Assembly (NCBI GenBank): GCA_001599915.1
Contig: BCIG01000032.1
Span: forward strand, 216,061 to 280,060
Direction: 5' to 3'
Origin: Symbiotaphrina buchneri
Lineage: Eukaryota; Ascomycota; Symbiotaphrinales; Symbiotaphrinaceae
DNA: 64,000 bases
Shown here piece by piece: positions 12,708-21,393 of this stretch. The notes under the pieces were generated by a model that was not told the DNA's origin, searched no databases, and was given only the letters and a program-made list of their open reading frames with translations. The translations under genes and the position numbers were made by a program. The stretch's first letter is position 1. Each line of letters begins with the position of its first letter.

Positions 12708-12838
12708 CCAGGTTTGCCACTGGTATAGTGTTTACCAGTTGGTATAGTTTATCAAACCGGTACTAAGTACAGGTTGGTATAGAGATCTGATACCAGACTA
12801 TTAGCTGGTTTGGTACAATGGTGTTTTTCCCTAGGTTG
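12708..12838 (+). mobile_element. M2 copy b
   Basis: Segment with TGGTATAGTGTTTACCAG, CCGGTACTAAGTACAGG, TAGAGATCTGATACCAGAC and a right part AGCTGGTTTGGTACAATGG with GTGTTTTTCCCTAGGTTGG. It matches the inverted copies at 14,655-14,785 and 14,860-15,004. It lies between the two direct M1 copies. No coding capacity. Confidence 0.5.
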
Positions 12839-12839
12839 G

Positions 12840-13330
12840 CAGGCTTGCCGTTGGTATGGTATGGTATGGTATTTGGACCTTTTAAGCTTGCCTGTCAAGA
12901 AACTTGACTATATGTAGTAGTTCAGACCCCTAGTACCAGATACCACTAGTTACGAATACAAATACTATCACCAAGTATTCATTATATATTATTTATACTG
13001 TTTACTAAGCGCTTAGTAAACGTTTAGCAAACAACTTTGACCGAAACCTAATTTTATCTTGGTGAATAATCAACATTTTAATGAAAGAAAAACACGATTA
13101 AATCATATAGCAAATTTATTGCTGAATAATACCCTTTTTAAAATTTCAAAATCCGATTAGGAATGGTTGAGATATTATCATTTTCTAGCTCTTAGACTCT
13201 ACAAAGACTACAATGGTCAGGAACTACAGGATAGCAGCAAGCTGGAAGTGCAAAAAGGACTTGGGACAGCAGCTTGATTAGAATTCAAGAAAATACAAAA
13301 TATGATTATATTCCAACCGACCTGCCTGTT
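12840..13330 (+). mobile_element. M1 copy d, full-length type
   Basis: Starts CAGGCTTGCCGTTGGTATGG and carries the complete M1 core and tail (TTGGTGAATAATCAAC, AGGAATGGTTGAGATATTAT, GATAGCAGCAAGCTGGAAGT, GACTTGGGACAGCAGC). It retains more C and G than copy c at equivalent positions, so it is less RIPed and the best surviving representative of the family. Confidence 0.6.
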
Positions 13331-14134
13331 TGGGCCTAGTTTACCTCGTATTTATAAGCACTAATAAATAGTGAAACATACTAATGCACACTAATATACA
13401 CTAATTCAAACTAATGCAAGCTACCTCATACATTAAACCTGATTAGGTATAGTTTGTTACTATAAATATAGTCACAGAACTTGCTAAGTGCTAGTTCTAT
13501 ACCCCTTCCAAAAATGGTAATTCCAAAAGTTTTTTTTCTTATCTTATCTTTTTGATCTGGTGATCTGGTATTATACCACATTTAACGCCCATAGAATATG
13601 GTATCATGACTAAGTACCACTGGTACCAAAAGTTGATACCAGACCACATTTAGCACCGGTGTGGTATATTCGTTTTCAGTGGTATATACCATACCACCAG
13701 CAAGCCTGACCTTACCTGTTTGTAATAAAAGGTTTAATATTTTAACTATATTAATATTTAGTATTAAGGTTTAAACCATTATAAACATTTTATATTCTTA
13801 ATAATTAAAATTAAAAAAATAAAATATTATATTATACTCTATTACCTATAAGTTTAATTAAAAATAATAATAGTTCAATTGATTTAAATTAAATTTAAGA
13901 TAATAAAATTTAAAGACAAAATAATCTAATAACAGATTTATTATATTAAAAGGTTAACACTAACCAAGATAAAAAAGAAAGTTTATTTTTTCTATTTGAT
14001 TTATTGATATTAAACTTATTATTAAAATTGTATAGTTTGGTTTTTAATCATTTTAAATCTAACTACCAAGAGGTATCTATAGATTGGTATGGTTTTTTTT
14101 GAAAAATTTACCAAAATTCACTGGTTTCTAGTTT

Positions 14135-14401
14135 GGGTTTTTGAAAGGTTGATTATTTACAGAGATAAAATTAAGTTTCGTTTAAAGTTCCTTACCAAGT
14201 GCTTAGTAAACGTTTACTGAATAGTTAGTAATACAGTTTAATAATATGTAATAAATACTTGGTGATAGTATTCGTATTTATAACTATAGTGGTATCTGGT
14301 ACTGGAAGTCTAAACTACTATATATAGTCAAGTTTCTTGGCAGACAAGCTTAAAAGGTCAAAATACCATACTATACCATACTATTGATACTAACAAGCCT
14401 G
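14135..14401 (-). mobile_element. M1 copy e, inverted
   Basis: Reverse complement of the M1 head. It ends with CTAACAAGCCTG at 14,401 and contains AAGCTTAAAAGGTCAAAATA, ATATAGTCAAGTTTCTTGG and the AAACGTTTACTGAATAG-type words. The rest of its tail (14,135-14,155, TTGATTATTTACAGAGATAA) is eroded. Confidence 0.55.
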
Positions 14402-14404
14402 GGC

Positions 14405-14575
14405 TAGGGTTACAATTAAAAAATGATGATATCTTAACCATTCCTAATCAGATTTTAAACTTAAAAAGGGGTATTATTCAACAAAGAATCTATTATAGAA
14501 CAATATTTTTTATTATATCAAGAGGTTGAATATTTACCAAGATAAAATTAAATTTGTTTAAAGATGTTATTAAAC
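14405..14575 (-). mobile_element. M1 tail fragment, inverted
   Basis: Contains AATGATGATATCTTAACCAT, TTCCTAATCAGATTTTAAAC, AAAAAGGGGTATTATTCAAC and TTTACCAAGATAAAATTAAA. These are the reverse complement of the M1 tail as seen at 13,060-13,180. The head is missing or was replaced by the M2 copy that follows. Confidence 0.5.
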
Positions 14576-14654
14576 GCTTATCTTATCAGATATTATCAAA
14601 TACTACTGGAGAAATGTTTTTCCTAGTTATAATCCGGTTTATTTGGTTTCTTTA

Positions 14655-14785
14655 CCAACCTAGAGAAAAACACCATCTTACCAAACCAGTTGGTAGTCTG
14701 GTATCAGATCTCTACACCAACCTGTACTTAGTACTGGTTTGGTAAAGTACAACAACTAGTAAACACTGTACCAGTGACAAGCCTG
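14655..14785 (-). mobile_element. M2 copy c, inverted
   Basis: Contains TACCAAACCAGTTGGTAGTC, TGGTATCAGATCTCTACACC, CTGTACTTAGTACTGG and AACTAGTAAACACTGTACC, and terminates with GTGACAAGCCTG at 14,785. The 63-codon frame at 14,554-14,745 crossing it is chance. Confidence 0.55.
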
Positions 14786-14859
14786 GTTGATATTATCAGA
14801 TCTTATCAAATAATTCCAGAGAAATGTTTTTCCCTAGTTATAATTTGTTTTCATTTGGG

Positions 14860-15004
14860 TTTTACCAAACCAGAGAAAAAAACTATTAAACAAACCAACT
14901 GGTTTTCTGGTATCAGATGTTACATGTACATACTAACCTGTAGTTAGTATATACTAGGTTGGTAGACCATACCGACAGGTAAAACCATACCAACAACAAG
15001 CCTG
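14860..15004 (-). mobile_element. M2-like copy d, inverted, at the border of the AT-rich block
   Basis: A diverged M2 copy (CCAACTGGTTTTCTGGTATC, CTAACCTGTAGTTAG, ACCATACCAACAACAAGCCTG) whose terminal octamer ends at 15,004. Immediately after it base composition becomes that of ordinary genic DNA, so this element marks the border. Confidence 0.55.
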
Positions 15005-15181
15005 ACTCCTGAGAACACTGTTTTGATGCCTGCATGTTTCCTCAAAGGTATCAACCAACATCTTACTCCTCCGCCCCCTGTGATTGTTTTGAGGACGTAT
15101 CAGTCAAGTATAACCAGTGCAAAAGGTCTTCTCAAGAGACTATGCCGAGACTTCCATTGGTCCCTGTTACTTTGAATGGTA

Positions 15182-15728
15182 CTAGAATGTCCATGGGGTT
15201 TCTATGCCGCTGATCAATAGGTATAGTGGGACTGCCGTAGAAGGCCTTGACCGATGAGTGCTCTTGAGGACGAGCTTGATAGTCAGGATTGTGGTAATCG
15301 TGAATAGCAGCCATCTCAACGCCCCAAAGACTGTCGCCGCCCCGAGCGACCCACAGTGGCTCTCTTCTCCCGGACACGCATTGCTCCCTATGTTAACAGC
15401 CACAGCAATGAAACCAGCAAGCCATGAGAGGAGAGCCACAGCTCCGACGGCGACACGAATGTATCCGATCAATGCATGATCCACGAAGCTGAATCCAGCA
15501 ATGATGAGAAAGATGACGCCCAGCAATGTCCACGTAGCATAGAACATTAAGAAGCCCGACGCATCAGGGACGCCATAGTAATCGTACAAGTCGCCGAATT
15601 CAGATGTTTTCGTAGACAGTGTGGCTGCGAAACACCGAAACACATGCTAGGCAATGAGGTCAGAGACAATGGTGCGTCGACAGACTCGGATACATTAGTT
15701 CTTCCGTACCGTAGCCGTCTGTTCCCAT
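15182..15728 (-). CDS. MARVEL-type membrane protein, N-terminus apparently short
   Basis: A two-exon model (15,710-15,728 and 15,182-15,624, 85-base intron) gives 153 residues from an ATG, in frame. The protein has three clear hydrophobic segments (around residues 28-48, 55-83 and 104-124). A Cys-containing loop (NIGSNACPG, HCG) lies between the last two, and a basic tail follows. The segment order and the motif LSWLAGFIAVAVN are typical of fungal MARVEL-domain proteins, which normally have four transmembrane helices and sit in plasma-membrane or vesicle lipid domains. The first helix is missing here. An open frame continues upstream (LLTFQHRR, GDVV) after an acceptor-like CAG, but I see no hydrophobic exon before the neighbouring gene's stop at 15,892. 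So the gene is either differently spliced or 5'-truncated. It is the first gene next to the AT-rich block. Confidence 0.55.
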
Positions 15729-15891
15729 GACGACGTCACCGATCCCTCTCCGATGTTGAAAAGTCAGCAATACTGTGTCAAAACGTCAAAAGAAGCGGAT
15801 CATCGACACCAAAGAGTGCGTTCAGAGATGATGACATGTAACGGCGTAGCTAATATGTCTTTCCGGCCATGAGAGTCCATGGTACCCAGTA

Positions 15892-18800
15892 TTATTCTCC
15901 TTGATCGTCGTTATCCTTTATCGCTGCGGCACGGCCCTTGCCTTTCTTCTGATGGTGCACTTCCAAGAGGCTTTGCTTCTTGACGTACTCTATCACGATC
16001 TCTTCTTCCGTCCTCTCTTGTGTCGTTTTCTCCCCCCGTTGTCCCTGTTCTTGCACCTCGAACTCACTTTGCCTGGTGCCCGCGAGATGCCCCGGATCAA
16101 ACAAACAAGGCCGCTGGACGCTTGTTGATCCATCAGCCACGGCTGCCGCCTTCTCCGCCATCTTTTCGGATCTTCTTATTGCTCGCTCGAACTCGTCATC
16201 GTCTCCGTTATGGAGACCTATATCCGACTCCCATTCCCTCTGACTGCCACTCTGTCTCTGTCCCAACGCACTCTGCGCCATGAGTCGCCCCAGCTGTTTC
16301 TCAAATTCTAAGGCTTCGCTCGCGTGTCGCTGAGCTTCGGTTTCGCTGGCCACTATAGCCTGGCGGAGATTCTCCTGCTCCGCCTGATGATCTGCAGCTC
16401 TTTGTTGTTGGCGCTGAAGCTGAGGCGCTTTCTCCTGAATTGACCGCTCCAAATCGGCGACTAATAGTCGGATGGGTTCGTTGATTTCAGCCGCTGTTAG
16501 CGATTCCGCAGGGGACCGTGAACCGCCTGCAACGAGCGTGGCGCTCTCGGGATCTAGCGTCGGAGCTTCTGCACTGGCGGACTGAGCGGAATTGGCTATA
16601 TGTCCGCAGTTTTGGCGGGCCACTGTGCCCTCTATATTATTCTTTCGTTGTGCTTCCAGGACATCTTGCACTATCTCGTCAGTCTTGCCTTTTTTCCTTA
16701 GGTATTTCTGGATCAGCTTCCACCGAACGATGACGTCTTGCTTTTCTGAATCGGAGCTCTGCAGCCACTCCTCATATCCTTGAGCTACCCTGGACGCGAC
16801 GATGTAATTCTGTACATTGCTCCCGGATAACTTCTGTATCTCCTTTTGTACCCCCTTCATCGTATGACCGAGGATACCAGAGAAGCCTGCGAATGGCTTG
16901 GTTGCGAATCCTGCGACCCCTTTGCCGATTCCTTTGACAAAGCCACTAGCACCCTCTTTCTGGGCGCCTTTCCAGGGCTGAGTGACCAGACCAGTAACGC
17001 CATCGTACCAGCCAAGGCCGAACTCTTTCCCTGCTGCCATGGCGCCTGACTTGAAATCGCTGACTTGTTCTTGAGGTCGCACGGTATCGTCTCCCCAAAG
17101 CTTGGGAAGATTGTGAAACCCTCTGGTTAAACCCACTGAAATTTCCATAGGTGTCTGCACAAACGCCGTTACGAAACGCCCAAGGCCTTTGTTCGTGTGC
17201 AGGCCAGTCTGACGCAGCATGTCGTGGTCCTTGCCATCTGACATAGAGCTTGATCCGATGTTGGAAGTGGGAGATGACAAACCGGGGGGGTGGGGAGAGC
17301 CCCGAACACGAGTAAGATATTCCTGCACATTCAAGCTCGTCTGACTTTGTTCTGGCGAACTTGGCGGTGTTGATCTTTCCCCCACGTGTGATGTCTCATG
17401 TTTCCTTGCGACTATTTTCGACACTGAGTCTTGGGACTGATGTCGGCTGGATCCAATGGAATTGTAGAGAGTTCTCAATGCCTCCGATGGAACCTCGGCC
17501 AGGCCCATCGCCATGCCACTGAATGCCCTAAAACATGCCGCAGCGCCTCCGGATATTGGATCCCAAGGACCTTCATCGGTGTAATATTCCTGTGGTCTAA
17601 AAAGCTTCAAGTCATGGAAATCCAAAAGATTTGCATTCGCCAAAGTACAGGCAGCAAAAGCGCTCAACCTGACCTGGGTGCGCTTGATGCGCCACGCAGC
17701 GGGTCGAGATGGTGCAAGGATGCAACGGAGTCGGTCAGCCTTGAGATGTTGATGGAATGACTGAGCACCCATGTCGCTGCCTCGCTCCGCCGCGATCTTG
17801 TTCGCCAGTTCTTTGGCGCGTTCCAGGCTTTCGGGCTTCAGGCAGAAGTTGATGGCATTGGCTAGTTTCTCCGCTGTGAGTTGTTTGTGAGGGATTGGAT
17901 CGGGGCCAGCGCCTGCCCGCGCGACCATGGCGCCCCAGAAAGGTTGGTCTCCAAAGAAGGGAACGACTACAGTCGGCCGGCCTGCCGCAATGCCTGCCGC
18001 CGTGGTTCCTGCACCACCATGGTGAACGACACACGAGACATGCTTGAAAAGCCAGTCATGCGGCACGTTGCCCAGCATAAACACTCCGTCCGGGATACGA
18101 AGCCTGTCCGCGCCCATGCCTCCCCAACCTTTAGAAAGGAGGACACGGTGGCCAGTCTTCCTCACGACCTCGAAGATGAGCTCCGTCATCGAGTCGGGAT
18201 CGTCTAGGACGATGCTCCCGAATCCTATGTAGACAGGGGCCGGACCGGCATCGAGGAATGCTTGGAAATCAGCGGTAGGCGTGTAGTGAGACGCCAAGTT
18301 GAGGAAGTAGAACCCGGATATGGATATGTGAGGGCCCCTGTCTTTTGGTTTAGGTATCAGGGCCGGAGACCAGCAGTAGGTGTGAGGGACTTTGAGACGC
18401 TGGAGCATCCCCGGTGCCCAGATCTGACTCACTGGATCCAAACCGAGACACTTCGCGCGAAATCGGTTGACGATGTCGCCTAGGCCTTGCCACGAGAGGA
18501 TTTCAATCATAACATAACTTATGTAATTAGTGAGTTGAGGGTCGGCATTGGAGGACTGGATGTTGGCCAGCGGATGGGGAAAAGCCTGGGTGGGAGAATA
18601 TGGCATAGTGAACATGATGTGCAGGGGGATGCCCAGCTTCTCTGCGCAATGGAGATGGGCAAAGCTCGGGGGATTGGCGATGATGCAATCGGCGATGAAG
18701 GGCCTTGCTGCAGGGTTGTTTTCAGAGGGACCAGAAAGGTCATCATCGGTAGCACGAAGGCCCATTCCGTCACCGGCTTCGTAGCATGATCGCCAGCAGC

Positions 18801-19455
18801 CTTGCATGTACTCGCCAACATCTCTCCTTCGCTGACCGATATCTCCACTTAGCAGACTGCGAAAGCCCGGCATTAAGCTGGGGTTTCTGACTATGAAGGC
18901 CATCAGCTGAAAGGGATCACTGCCGATGCTGAAGAATTCCAGCCCATTCTCCTGCACAAAGTCTTTGAAGTTGGGATGAGTCGCTAGACGTATGCGGTGG
19001 CCGTAGGTGTCTTTCAGAACTTTCCCCAAAGCAACAAAGGGTTGCACATCTCCCCGCGAGCCCACGACCTGGATCACGATGTTCAAGGGCGGGGGTGGAG
19101 GCACCCCCTCCTCGCCTCCTAAGGAAGGGGGAACGTAGGGGGGAGGGGGCGGGCGACTATCTTGGACACTCTGGACCTCTTGACGTAAAGCAGGAGTAAA
19201 GACCTGGGACAAACGGCGGTTGAATTGATTAATGCGGATGTTGACGCGGCCGTCGTCGGTGATACAGGCACTGGTGCCCATGCCATCCTCTTCACTGCGG
19301 ATCTCGCCATAGATGTCGCCGTAAACAGGAGGGGGCATGTCGTCCTCGGCCGCATCGGGACCGACGAGGTCATTCTCATGCAGAGGGGCCTCCTGCCCGG
19401 TGGGTCTTGCGGGATTGGTCTGGGCGGCCGCGGCAGCTTGTGCTTGCTGAAGCAT
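15892..19455 (-). CDS. Sterol glucosyltransferase-like protein with long C-terminal extension
   Basis: A single open frame of about 1,187 codons from the first in-frame ATG; an upstream coding exon ending before it cannot be excluded. Residues 1-125 are disordered and proline-rich. About 125-270 is a GT28-type N-terminal domain with GSRGDVQPFVALG. About 400-575 is the UDP-sugar binding half with the hallmark HHGGAGTTAAGIAAGRP, then FFGDQPFWG. These are the signatures of UDP-glucose:sterol 3-beta-glucosyltransferases, but the PH and GRAM domains of Atg26 are absent. After the enzyme comes a disordered stretch, then about 770-880 rich in glycine and amphipathic segments (GLVTQPWKGAQKEG, GFATKPFAGF), reminiscent of the lipid-binding C-terminal segments of VPS13/ATG2-type proteins. 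A coiled coil and an acidic DEFERAIRRSEK motif like a ubiquitin-interacting motif follow. Acceptor substrate unknown. Confidence 0.85.
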   Translation of the reverse strand: MLQQAQAAAAAQTNPARPTGQEAPLHENDLVGPDAAEDDMPPPVYGDIYGEIRSEEDGMGTSACITDDGRVNIRINQFNRRLSQVFTPALRQEVQSVQDSRPPPPPYVPPSLGGEEGVPPPPPLNIVIQVVGSRGDVQPFVALGKVLKDTYGHRIRLATHPNFKDFVQENGLEFFSIGSDPFQLMAFIVRNPSLMPGFRSLLSGDIGQRRRDVGEYMQGCWRSCYEAGDGMGLRATDDDLSGPSENNPAARPFIADCIIANPPSFAHLHCAEKLGIPLHIMFTMPYSPTQAFPHPLANIQSSNADPQLTNYISYVMIEILSWQGLGDIVNRFRAKCLGLDPVSQIWAPGMLQRLKVPHTYCWSPALIPKPKDRGPHISISGFYFLNLASHYTPTADFQAFLDAGPAPVYIGFGSIVLDDPDSMTELIFEVVRKTGHRVLLSKGWGGMGADRLRIPDGVFMLGNVPHDWLFKHVSCVVHHGGAGTTAAGIAAGRPTVVVPFFGDQPFWGAMVARAGAGPDPIPHKQLTAEKLANAINFCLKPESLERAKELANKIAAERGSDMGAQSFHQHLKADRLRCILAPSRPAAWRIKRTQVRLSAFAACTLANANLLDFHDLKLFRPQEYYTDEGPWDPISGGAAACFRAFSGMAMGLAEVPSEALRTLYNSIGSSRHQSQDSVSKIVARKHETSHVGERSTPPSSPEQSQTSLNVQEYLTRVRGSPHPPGLSSPTSNIGSSSMSDGKDHDMLRQTGLHTNKGLGRFVTAFVQTPMEISVGLTRGFHNLPKLWGDDTVRPQEQVSDFKSGAMAAGKEFGLGWYDGVTGLVTQPWKGAQKEGASGFVKGIGKGVAGFATKPFAGFSGILGHTMKGVQKEIQKLSGSNVQNYIVASRVAQGYEEWLQSSDSEKQDVIVRWKLIQKYLRKKGKTDEIVQDVLEAQRKNNIEGTVARQNCGHIANSAQSASAEAPTLDPESATLVAGGSRSPAESLTAAEINEPIRLLVADLERSIQEKAPQLQRQQQRAADHQAEQENLRQAIVASETEAQRHASEALEFEKQLGRLMAQSALGQRQSGSQREWESDIGLHNGDDDEFERAIRRSEKMAEKAAAVADGSTSVQRPCLFDPGHLAGTRQSEFEVQEQGQRGEKTTQERTEEEIVIEYVKKQSLLEVHHQKKGKGRAAAIKDNDDQGE

Positions 19456-20534
19456 AGATTGCTGCACGACGCTTCAGGGGACAGGTCGCCTCTTTTCTGA
19501 GGGAGATTGGGTGACCATGGTATGAATCAGAGACGACAGGCCGAGTGAAGTGACGCGATTGCAAGAGACTCTATCATAGACCTGTACACGTACATACCCT
19601 CATCCATACCAGGGGTATGTGACTTGATGAGCAGAATGGGGAAGCGCATTTTTTGGGATATTCTTGAACCTTATCAGGTCCAGGCAGCAACAACCGGGGT
19701 CAACCTGCGACCCTGCAGCGCCCGATGGGGTCGTAACCTGATGCCGCACCCACAGGTCAAGCCACGGACAAGGAGAAGGTCACCACAGGGCAAGAAGACA
19801 GGTTTTCCGAAGTCCATCACTCTTGACTCTTGCTACGTGTTGGGCCCAAGGTGATGGACTGCTTTTATTGTGAACTATCGCTAAAGAGTCTGGAAGCGCC
19901 GAAGCGGGGAGACACGAGGTGTCGTTGCTCTGTGAAATCGCTTATTACCGCACCCAAAACGCGGGTTCCCCACAACCCCCTTAAGCAGCAATCACTCGTA
20001 CCGTATAGGGTACGGTAGCCACCTCAACTTTTATAAAAGGGTCATAAGATTAGTACATCTTATAAGACCATATAATGACATCTGGTTGTCTAAAGTGTCG
20101 TATGATAACTTACCTGCAAATCAGCAAATATATATGATCCTAGAAATCCGCACCACCTGGACAGGACTTAAAGAAGTAACCATTCATATCCTTGCCCATG
20201 CCATCAACTTTCGCCATTACAATTTAAGATCATAGTCTGTTATCTGTACGCCTGACATATTTGCATAAACACCGATATGCTTTTACCGTTGTGGCATTGG
20301 TACAGGTACTTGCTGATATATACAGATACAAACAAGTACGTTATTAGGTCGGTGGTTCGCAGTCACTTGTACCGGGTCGAGACTACGGATTGGATGATGC
20401 CTTGTAACATTGATCACTAGCACTGTCTCGCCATGCTTGCAACCATCTAACCTCTCTTGCAACGTCAATCATACCGTCGGATCATCAGAGGCACATGCGG
20501 AGCACACTAAACTCCTTCTTCTCACGTCGCAGCA
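19456..20534. other. Intergenic, 1.1 kb, nothing recognised
   Basis: Upstream of the glucosyltransferase gene and downstream of the GFA-type gene. Open frames here are short, lack homology I recognise, and mostly begin at non-ATG codons. A perfect 7-base inverted repeat (ATAAGAT, six-base loop, ATCTTAT) lies near 20,043-20,063. Confidence 0.5.
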
Positions 20535-21393
20535 TCAGCTTTCATTATCTCTGAGAGCCTGCGGGGCCGTCTCCTTCTTTGTGCCATGGAATAAACGTTC
20601 ATTCTCATCCATCAGCTCACTCTCATTGTTCAGGCCTGACCACTTAGGTTTCCCATCCACGATATCGACGACTCTCCGACCGTAGAACATGTGACAACTG
20701 TTCTTGATCAGCGACAAGCACACCTCCAGAAGGGCCTGACAAACCTCGGCTCGAAGTTCTGCATGTCATCGCGATTTCCCTTGAAGTGGATCAAAGTAGG
20801 GAAGAGAAGGATCTTGTTTCTGCCCTCGTCCATGATCGGAGTGCGACAGTAGGCACAGCTCACCTTGCATGGGAGCTTATGCCTGGTCGTCTTCTCTCCG
20901 CTGTCGTACCAGGCAAGATCATGATGCCCGTTCGTGAAGTTGATATCCTCTTTCTAAAAGATGGCCGCCCACTGGAAGGGTGCGCCTACACCAGGGTCAG
21001 ACTTGAGGGACGACGTGCTATGGAATAATACATGCCATGGATTGTCTGGCAGGTGGTGCAATGACAATACTTGGCATCCAATGGCTTCTCGCGGCTCAGC
21101 TGGTAGGTCACACGACCACAGTGACAGCTAGCCTCATAGCGAGCATGGAAATTAGCACCGGATTCATGAATCCTGTAGGGCGCTCTGGTCTTCCATTCAT
21201 CCTGACTCATCTTGGCCGAAGTGGCGAATGTGGCCGAGGTTGATGGGGCCAGAGAAGGGGAGAAGGTGGTGATGATGGTGGGTGCAAGACGATATGAGTA
21301 TCTGGAGGAATGAAGTGCGGGAGACTGAGACGTGACGTCACTGATAGGACGTAGGCGTAGATAAGATGGGCGAAGCAGGGCTCGACAGGCCAT
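20535..21393 (-). pseudogene. GFA/CENP-V-domain protein gene with an in-frame stop
   Basis: Three exons fit: 21,036-21,393, 20,745-20,985 and 20,535-20,697, totalling 762 bases. Exon 1 encodes a likely mitochondrial presequence (about 60 Arg/Ser-rich residues), then MSQDEWKTRAPYRIHE and the zinc-binding core CHCGRVTYQL, KYCHCTTCQTIHG. Exon 2 continues with APFQWAAIF, later HKLPCKVSCAYCRTPIMDEG, and exon 3 with CHMFYGRRVVDI, KPKWSGLN. This is the glutathione-dependent formaldehyde-activating (GFA) fold. Two oddities: joining exons 1 and 2 in frame requires a GC-AG intron (donor G|GCATGT at 21,035), and right after WAAIF comes a TAG codon (20,954-20,956) where relatives have a coding residue. 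CAG to TAG is a single C-to-T change. Downstream sequence remains well conserved. Recent null allele, sequence error or readthrough are all possible. Confidence 0.7.

Larger units (their letters stand above)
11592..13708. mobile_element. M3: element with long terminal inverted repeats
   Basis: The left end CAGGCTTGTTGTTGGTATGG (11,592) is matched in inverse at the right end, which finishes with CCAGCAAGCCTG at 13,708. The arms stay recognisably complementary inward. 11,592-11,812 pairs with about 13,500-13,708; both contain a GATCTGGTRATCTGGTAT-type motif, ATCTTTTTGATC-type AT tract and AATTCCAAAAG. 12,052-12,131 pairs with about 13,350-13,425 (TTTATAAGCACTAATAAATA). Between the arms lie copies M1c, M2b and M1d. 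No transposase frame survives. It looks like a DNA transposon or foldback element later used as landing site by the smaller families, then RIPed. Confidence 0.6.
1..15004. repeat. AT-rich, RIP-like repeat block
   Basis: This block is overwhelmingly A and T, with only a few short normal-GC islands (about 5,361-5,764, 9,605-9,740 and 10,160-10,240). It has essentially no open frames: the only ones above 60 codons are a 61-codon frame inside the 5.4 kb insert and a 63-codon frame at 14,554. TA, TAA and TTA words dominate, and retrotransposon codons can be read only through many stops. This is what repeat-induced point mutation (C to T in repeats) leaves behind in filamentous ascomycetes. No host gene is visible. 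Stretches not listed separately (1-4,189, 7,771-9,361, 9,741-11,142, 13,709-14,134) show only degraded repeat sequence to me. A mitochondrial origin is unlikely because of the nuclear-type gypsy pol relic. Confidence 0.88.

Noticed and set aside
14554-14745. 63-codon frame in the AT-rich block
   Set aside because: It runs through inverted M1 and M2 repeat sequences and has no protein features.
1-15004. AT-rich block as nuclear mitochondrial DNA or a centromere
   Set aside because: Recognisable gypsy pol and MITE-like elements explain it. No mitochondrial genes were seen, and centromere identity cannot be judged from sequence alone.
19624-19854. 76-codon plus-strand frame upstream of the glucosyltransferase gene
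   Set aside because: No recognisable domain, signal peptide or neighbouring exon.
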